Position numbers and translations under genes: made by a program
In this document: positions 59,996 through 64,000 of the stretch, piece by piece
How the letters are laid out: every line of letters begins with the position of its first letter
Numbering within the stretch: position 1 is the stretch's first letter
Assembly (NCBI GenBank): GCA_019322895.1
Contig: JAHWHZ010000001.1
Coordinates: forward strand, 633,021-697,020
Source: Candidatus Woesearchaeota archaeon
Lineage (GTDB): Archaea; Nanobdellota; Nanobdellia; Woesearchaeales; ARS49
DNA length: 64,000 nt
Direction of reading: 5' to 3'
Notes under the pieces: model-generated
Databases searched by the model: none
Seen by the model: the letters and a program-made list of their open reading frames with translations, nothing else
Told to the model about the DNA's origin: nothing

Positions 59996-60568
59996 TTATT
60001 CTTTGCCTATCAAGTCTGCTGTGCATGCTCCTATTAATGCAGTTAGGTTGACTGCTGCAACCTGCTTGTACCCATCCCAGAAATGATAACTGAATTCTGG
60101 ATGGAATAAGTATAATACAGCTATTGCCATCACTAATGAAATGATGTACAGGACTGTGAGTCTTACTGGCAAGAACCATAGCATCTTGCCAGATACTTTC
60201 CTGAATCCTGTAGCATATAAAAATATTCCGCCCAATAAATAAGCTATTGGAAACAATAATGTGGCCCTGAAAATATCTATCTCTGCTGCCACGTGGATGC
60301 CGTAAAGGAACGTATAATGTGCTACAACGCCTATAAATGCCCCTAATGCCCCTTTTGCAATATCTTTGTATGTTATTTTTCTTAATGGATGCGCTTTGAC
60401 GCGCTCTTGGATCTTTTTCTCAATCTCTTCCAGCTTTTTCAGTTCTGCTAGCTCTGCTCTTTCTTCTTTTTCAAGCTGGCTTTCTTTTCTTTCAACTCTT
60501 TTGACTGCTTTTGTCAATAAGTCCAGTTTCTGGTTAAGAATACCTAAAGTCACCTTTTTTTTCGCCAT
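59996..60568 (-). CDS. Membrane protein with N-terminal coiled coil (DUF2391-like)
   Basis: 190 residues: coiled coil 1-60, then four spans (about 68-90, 98-117, 126-150 and 170-187). The arrangement resembles DUF2391 putative integral membrane proteins; the match is tentative. Cotranscribed with the 98-residue gene. Confidence 0.55.
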   Translation of the reverse strand: MAKKKVTLGILNQKLDLLTKAVKRVERKESQLEKEERAELAELKKLEEIEKKIQERVKAHPLRKITYKDIAKGALGAFIGVVAHYTFLYGIHVAAEIDIFRATLLFPIAYLLGGIFLYATGFRKVSGKMLWFLPVRLTVLYIISLVMAIAVLYLFHPEFSYHFWDGYKQVAAVNLTALIGACTADLIGKE

Positions 60569-60616
60569 TAAACCCTATATTAAATTAAATGTATTTAAAT
60601 ATTTCTAAGAAACAGT

Positions 60617-60880
60617 TTATTCTATCTTGACTTCCTGTCCAAGCGCCTGGCCAGGCAGTCCTCTCTCAAAAACAGCCCGTACAGTTCCCTTGTTGCCGTG
60701 AACTGCAGATATTTTCCCTGTTATTGTCGTCTTTTTCTTTCCAGGAGCAGTCCATGTGACTGTCTTGCCGACCAGTGCTTTTGCTTTCTCTTTGTCATCA
60801 ACACCTTCTGGCTGGACTATCATCTGGTTTCCTTTCTTTATCCTTCTGCTTCCTCTGAAATTAACGATTGTCCCCTTCAT
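60617..60880 (-). CDS. rpl35ae: Ribosomal protein L35Ae (eL33)
   Basis: 87 residues: MKGTIVNFRGSRR, VGKTVTWTAPGKKKTTITGK and HGNKGTVRAVFERGLPGQALG are the family's strands in order. Housekeeping gene inside the otherwise accessory right end. Confidence 0.93.
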   Translation of the reverse strand: MKGTIVNFRGSRRIKKGNQMIVQPEGVDDKEKAKALVGKTVTWTAPGKKKTTITGKISAVHGNKGTVRAVFERGLPGQALGQEVKIE

Positions 60881-60943
60881 AGCACTAGTGGAGTAATAGG
60901 GTGTTTAAAAAGGTTGCGTTTGCTAAAGCACTTGAATAAACAA

Positions 60944-61132
60944 TTAATCCTTGCTTTTCTTGTCTATTCTGAACTTGTGGTCGCTTAGTCTGGTTATTAC
61001 AAAATCAGAAATATTGTTCTTTGCAGCGTATTCCTTTGCACGTTCTTCTGTCTTGAATGTCTTGGGCCTATGTACTTTTCTTCGTACTGCAGTTCTAGTC
61101 GGTACTCTTTTCTTGAAATATGATGATCCCAT
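60944..61132 (-). CDS. Small basic protein
   Basis: 62 residues rich in Arg and Lys, with an alpha/beta pattern (KTFKTEERAKEYAAKNN then DFVITRLSDHKFRI). It may bind RNA or the ribosome given its place next to L35Ae. Family not recognised. Confidence 0.6.
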   Translation of the reverse strand: MGSSYFKKRVPTRTAVRRKVHRPKTFKTEERAKEYAAKNNISDFVITRLSDHKFRIDKKSKD

Positions 61133-61203
61133 AAATATTGAGAACTGGCCAGATGTTTATAAATCTTTTGTAAATTGCATTTTTAGAAAAAGAAAAAAAT
61201 AAA

Positions 61204-61968
61204 TCAGGATTCCATATCTTTCATCATGCGGCTTAGAATCGCTGTTGGGATGGCAGCTACCATTGCAACGCCTGCGACTGCTAATATGCCTCCTATTACT
61301 GCCACAGGGCCTACTGCAATAGTCACGCCTGTCACTGCACAAGCGCCTGTTGCAAGCAGTATTAATGCAAAAGGAATCGCTCTTATTGTATTTTCATCTA
61401 CTGAAGCAATTTTTGCAGTAATCCTGTTAAAACGCTCGTTTGCAGTTTTTGCAACCGCATTCAAGTATGCAGAATATGCAGTAATTTGTTTTCTTTCTTC
61501 ATCAACCAATGCTGCATAAGCATCAAATTGTTTTGCATTTAATGCAGTTAGTTGTCTTGCATAGATTTCTTCAAAGTTAGCCACATACTTTTTTATGTCC
61601 TGTAAAGGATTTGATAAAGAATTCACAGTTGTTATTATATCATTCACCAATGCTTGAGTTTTTGGCTGAGCTGCTTGTTCTGCTGCTGCTTTTTTCATAA
61701 GTTCTGCTTTGTTTTTTTCAAATATGTCAGCAGTTCTTGCTGTCTTGTACAAGAACCATCTTATGCATTGATCTTCCAGAGACTGTCTCGGCCTTAACTT
61801 GCCGTCGCCGATCAAGAACATCAACTGCACTATTTCTGCTTCATTTGCTTTTCCTTTTATCACGCGCTTGTCCAGCTTATTTTTCTGCTTGATTAATGAC
61901 CAAAAAACCTTGTTTCTATTCTTCATTGATGAAGCAAATGCCTTTAGATAATCTTTTGCAGTAACCAT
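61204..61968 (-). CDS. Helical protein with two C-terminal membrane spans
   Basis: 254 residues. A soluble helical part (1-190) precedes two hydrophobic spans (about 196-217 and 220-243), tail-anchored in the membrane. The helical part looks like a bundle rather than a long coiled coil. Unrecognised. Confidence 0.6.
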   Translation of the reverse strand: MVTAKDYLKAFASSMKNRNKVFWSLIKQKNKLDKRVIKGKANEAEIVQLMFLIGDGKLRPRQSLEDQCIRWFLYKTARTADIFEKNKAELMKKAAAEQAAQPKTQALVNDIITTVNSLSNPLQDIKKYVANFEEIYARQLTALNAKQFDAYAALVDEERKQITAYSAYLNAVAKTANERFNRITAKIASVDENTIRAIPFALILLATGACAVTGVTIAVGPVAVIGGILAVAGVAMVAAIPTAILSRMMKDMES

Positions 61969-62014
61969 GGTATTATTTGCCTCAGAACTTCAGGTATATA
62001 AGCTTTTCTGGATT

Positions 62015-62410
62015 TCAGAACAAATAAAACACTATTACAGGCAGCAATAAGCACCCCATTGCATTGCTTCTGCACGCTCCTGTTATCTGCGGAATTATTC
62101 CCAGTGCAGTGCTTATTAACAGCACCAATAATCCGATAAAGCCAGAGAAATAAACTGCCAGTCCAATGATGAACAGCATGATCACAAGCGAGATTATCTT
62201 GTAGTCTATCTCTTCTATCATGAAAGCAAATAGTTTTGCTATCTTTAAAGTCAAGATTGTCGCGATTCCTCCCACTATCAATGCAATTGCTGCAAATGTG
62301 ATTAATCTTGCAAGGTCTATTGAAGCCAGGATATCCATCACTGCAACAATTGCTCCGTTTCTTGCCTTGTCTAAAGTATATACAGTCACTAAAGCTATAA
62401 TAAAATTCAC
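62015..62410 (-). pseudogene. C-terminal remnant of a TctA/COG1784-like membrane transporter
   Basis: 131 residues with about four spans. YTLDKARNGAI near the start and the ending GIIPQITGACRSNAMGCLLLP look like the C-terminal part of COG1784 (TctA-like) proteins, which are normally around 400 residues. The frame stays plausible to about 62455 (SRRNTVNF...) and then hits a TAG, where the recombinase-bearing segment starts. I read it as a gene cut by integration. A free-standing small protein starting at GTG is possible. Confidence 0.5.
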
Positions 62411-62531
62411 TGTGTTCCTGCGTGAGAAAATACGGCTTTTGTCCGTCTAAAAACAGGGATACGTAAGAAAGTCGTATTAAGTTTTTATATGAACTGCACC
62501 GCTCCAAAAAAACAAATGGAGGCAAAGAACC

Positions 62532-62966
62532 ATGACGAAAAAAGAAAAAAAATTATTCGGCATGAATGCGTTCAAGCACGTTGAGCGCATTAAAGAAATG
62601 CTACAAACGCATTTCCCCAACATACCAGAAACAGAATACAGCAGGCTATTCAGCCGATTGTGCGGGCATTACAGGCACAAATACAAGCCCAATGACAAAA
62701 TATGCAGGAGCAACCCCAAACTCAACAATAACGAGAGAGCAATCTTTGACTGGCTCTTAAGAGAAAAATACAAGCCAAGCACAGTATACTACTGGTTTTT
62801 AGAAACACGCTTGCCAGCAGACGTGATGCACCATTTACAAGAAGGAAACATGACTGCAAGCACAGCCAAAAAGATAGCAAAGAACAGGCAAAGAAGCAAT
62901 GACGCAAACGCAAGCATGTTAATCCTAGAACAATGTATTCAAGCAGTAAGGGGGTGGAGCGAATGA
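62532..62966 (+). CDS. Recombinase-associated helical protein
   Basis: 144 residues, basic and helical. A region around 75-125 (KPSTVYYWFLETRLP, then MTASTAKKIAKNRQ) resembles a helix-turn-helix. TGGAGGCAAAGAACC precedes the ATG. Its stop overlaps the recombinase start (ATGA), so the two are coupled: possibly an excision or target-recognition factor. Confidence 0.6.
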   Translation: MTKKEKKLFGMNAFKHVERIKEMLQTHFPNIPETEYSRLFSRLCGHYRHKYKPNDKICRSNPKLNNNERAIFDWLLREKYKPSTVYYWFLETRLPADVMHHLQEGNMTASTAKKIAKNRQRSNDANASMLILEQCIQAVRGWSE

Positions 62967-63793
62967 ATCAATCATTTGAAAATTACAACCGTCAACTAAA
63001 CAAACAGCCAGACATCCTTAACAAAAGACAACTAATTCAATGCTTTGAAGGATTTGAAAATCCCAAATGGGCTATAGCAAGTTTAATGGCTTTGTTTTGT
63101 GGCTTGAGAGAAAGCGAAGTCTGCAACCTAAAAATTCATGACATAGACCTAGATGCAGGAAAGCTTAAAGTCAGAGATGGAAAGAATACAAACAGAACCA
63201 GAGACGGATACGGAAAAGACCGTACTGTTCCAATACCGCAAAACATTATTCCAATCATCAAGGACTGGATTGATTTTATTGGTGGAGGAACATACTTCAT
63301 GCCAGCAATCAATTCTCCTGACAAACCATTAAGACCGCATACGTTAAGTGATTTTTTCAACAGACACCTGCATAAAGTTAATCTTGCGGAGGTCAGGGAA
63401 GCTACAGAAATCAAGAAAGGAAAAATGAAAGGTTTCATGCGAAAAAACCTAAAGTACACATTTCACACGCTACGACACTGTTACGGGACGCTATTATACA
63501 CGCAAACAGGAGACATATATTTAGCACGAGTGCTCATGGGGCATGCAGATATAAGCACGACAATGGTTTACATGCACACCAGCCACAAGCGCAAAAGTGA
63601 AAGAGTTAATCAAGCCTTTAAGCCAGTGCAAATAAGCAATAGTCAATTAAGGGATTTAAAGCGTGAAGACGTAATGCTAATGGCAGAACAAAACAGAGCT
63701 AAAGAACTTGCTCTCCGTGAGAAAGAAATAGAGCTCAAGCGTGCAGAACTAATGCAAAGCATGCAACCGCAAATAATAACCAGAACAACATAA
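62963..63793 (+). CDS. Tyrosine recombinase / integrase
   Basis: 276 residues with all catalytic residues: Arg49 in CGLRESE, His168 and Arg171 in HTLRH, His194 in GHADIS and Tyr203 in MVYMH. A charged C-terminal helix follows (about 235-276). The usual N-terminal SAM-like core-binding domain is nearly absent (about 35 residues before the catalytic domain), unless the coupled 144-residue protein supplies it. Likely the integrase of an element that extends past the window. Confidence 0.9.
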   Translation: MNQSFENYNRQLNKQPDILNKRQLIQCFEGFENPKWAIASLMALFCGLRESEVCNLKIHDIDLDAGKLKVRDGKNTNRTRDGYGKDRTVPIPQNIIPIIKDWIDFIGGGTYFMPAINSPDKPLRPHTLSDFFNRHLHKVNLAEVREATEIKKGKMKGFMRKNLKYTFHTLRHCYGTLLYTQTGDIYLARVLMGHADISTTMVYMHTSHKRKSERVNQAFKPVQISNSQLRDLKREDVMLMAEQNRAKELALREKEIELKRAELMQSMQPQIITRTT

Positions 63794-63796
63794 AAA

Positions 63797-63815
63797 ACTT
63801 TTTTTTTCTTTTATT
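63797..63815 (+). terminator. T-rich terminator after the recombinase
   Basis: The recombinase stop is followed within a few bases by a run of nine T's and further T's, an archaeal-type termination signal. Confidence 0.45.
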
Positions 63816-63998
63816 TTATACTTCTGTTAATTCAGTCGAGAACCAAGAACGCAAACCAGAAACAAGCTCCTGTTCTGAAGATAACTGTTTAATAAGCCAT
63901 GACTGGTATTTTTCAGGACTCCACAAATCAGTACAATCCTTGCTATAATTATTCAAGCGAGCAATACGCCCACAAGACCTGCACTTCAGCAAAGCCAA
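63816..63998 (-). CDS. Partial zinc-ribbon-like protein, continues beyond the window
   Basis: The visible 60 codons begin inside or at the start of a gene running off the right edge. CRSCGRIARL suggests half of a zinc ribbon. The rest is polar with several tryptophans. Possibly another gene of the integrated element. Confidence 0.4.
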   Translation of the reverse strand: MALLKCRSCGRIARLNNYSKDCTDLWSPEKYQSWLIKQLSSEQELVSGLRSWFSTELTEV

Positions 63999-64000
63999 AC

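Noticed and set aside
61944..62525. A 193-codon minus-strand protein covering the junction
   Set aside because: It is out of phase with the two membrane-protein frames in the same place, is Cys/Arg/Ser-rich and lacks a start signal; a shadow frame.
1..64000. tRNA genes
   Set aside because: I found no T-arm/acceptor pattern of the GTTCGAATC type in a foldable 70-90 nt context in the spacers; a tRNAscan run would settle this.

Overview
The window looks like part of the chromosome of a small-genome archaeon, most likely a DPANN lineage such as Woesearchaeota/Pacearchaeota. The domain assignment rests on genes seen here: aRF1 with NIKS and GGQ, aIF5A with a hypusine loop, RpoE', Spt4, RpoP and RpoL, ribosomal proteins L1, L10, L12, S24e, S27ae, L40e, L37Ae and L35Ae, prefoldin beta, NurA, an archaeal CCA-adding enzyme and a DRG GTPase. 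Many genes are nearly leaderless, with a TATA box about 25 nt before the ATG. The DPANN assignment is an inference from gene content and from the many small unrecognised membrane and coiled-coil proteins. I recognise no rRNA, tRNA or CRISPR array.

Left end (1-7100), one compact unit read leftwards. A promoter region near 7020-7100 drives eleven very small genes (27 to 116 codons). Ten encode membrane proteins and most carry a strong GGAGG site; several start with TTG or CTG. A hairpin plus T-run at 4694-4729 ends this group. Next come a coiled-coil protein and a HerA/VirB4-type ATPase with a winged-helix tail. Then follow about 2.3 kb with no credible gene, full of long perfect stems. In eight of these stems the imperfect pairs become G.U wobbles only on the minus strand, so the region looks like a very large structured RNA transcribed leftwards. 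A 38-nt hairpin with covarying arms stands upstream of both the small-gene operon (7062-7099) and the RNA (2376-2413), suggesting shared control.

7.4-43 kb is mainly housekeeping: translation, transcription, tRNA and rRNA modification, a site-2 protease, PEP synthase, CCA enzyme, NurA, UppS, AMMECR1 and RsmE. Unusual genes sit among them: an NtrC-like AAA+ protein without the sigma-54 loop, a PIN-HTH fusion inside the rpoE' neighbourhood, a LAGLIDADG-type protein after S27ae, and an L10 gene whose frame continues 112 codons past a TAG, up to 17 nt before L12.

44.04-47.51 kb is a discrete island. Two long non-coding flanks with 24-bp repeats, inverted boxes, an extreme T-rich tract and 10-bp-phased TAGTCCCAG repeats surround three winged-helix genes. 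It resembles a replication origin or plasmid-type control region.

48.4-62.4 kb is an accessory cluster: three large coiled-coil/TPR-like proteins, a membrane-anchored coiled-coil protein, a membrane-anchored Hanks-type Ser/Thr kinase, an FHA-caspase fusion, and several small membrane proteins. A phospho-signalling pathway ending in a caspase-like protease is the simplest reading. At the right end (62.45-63.8 kb) a tyrosine recombinase and a companion protein abut what looks like a truncated transporter gene, consistent with an integrated element.
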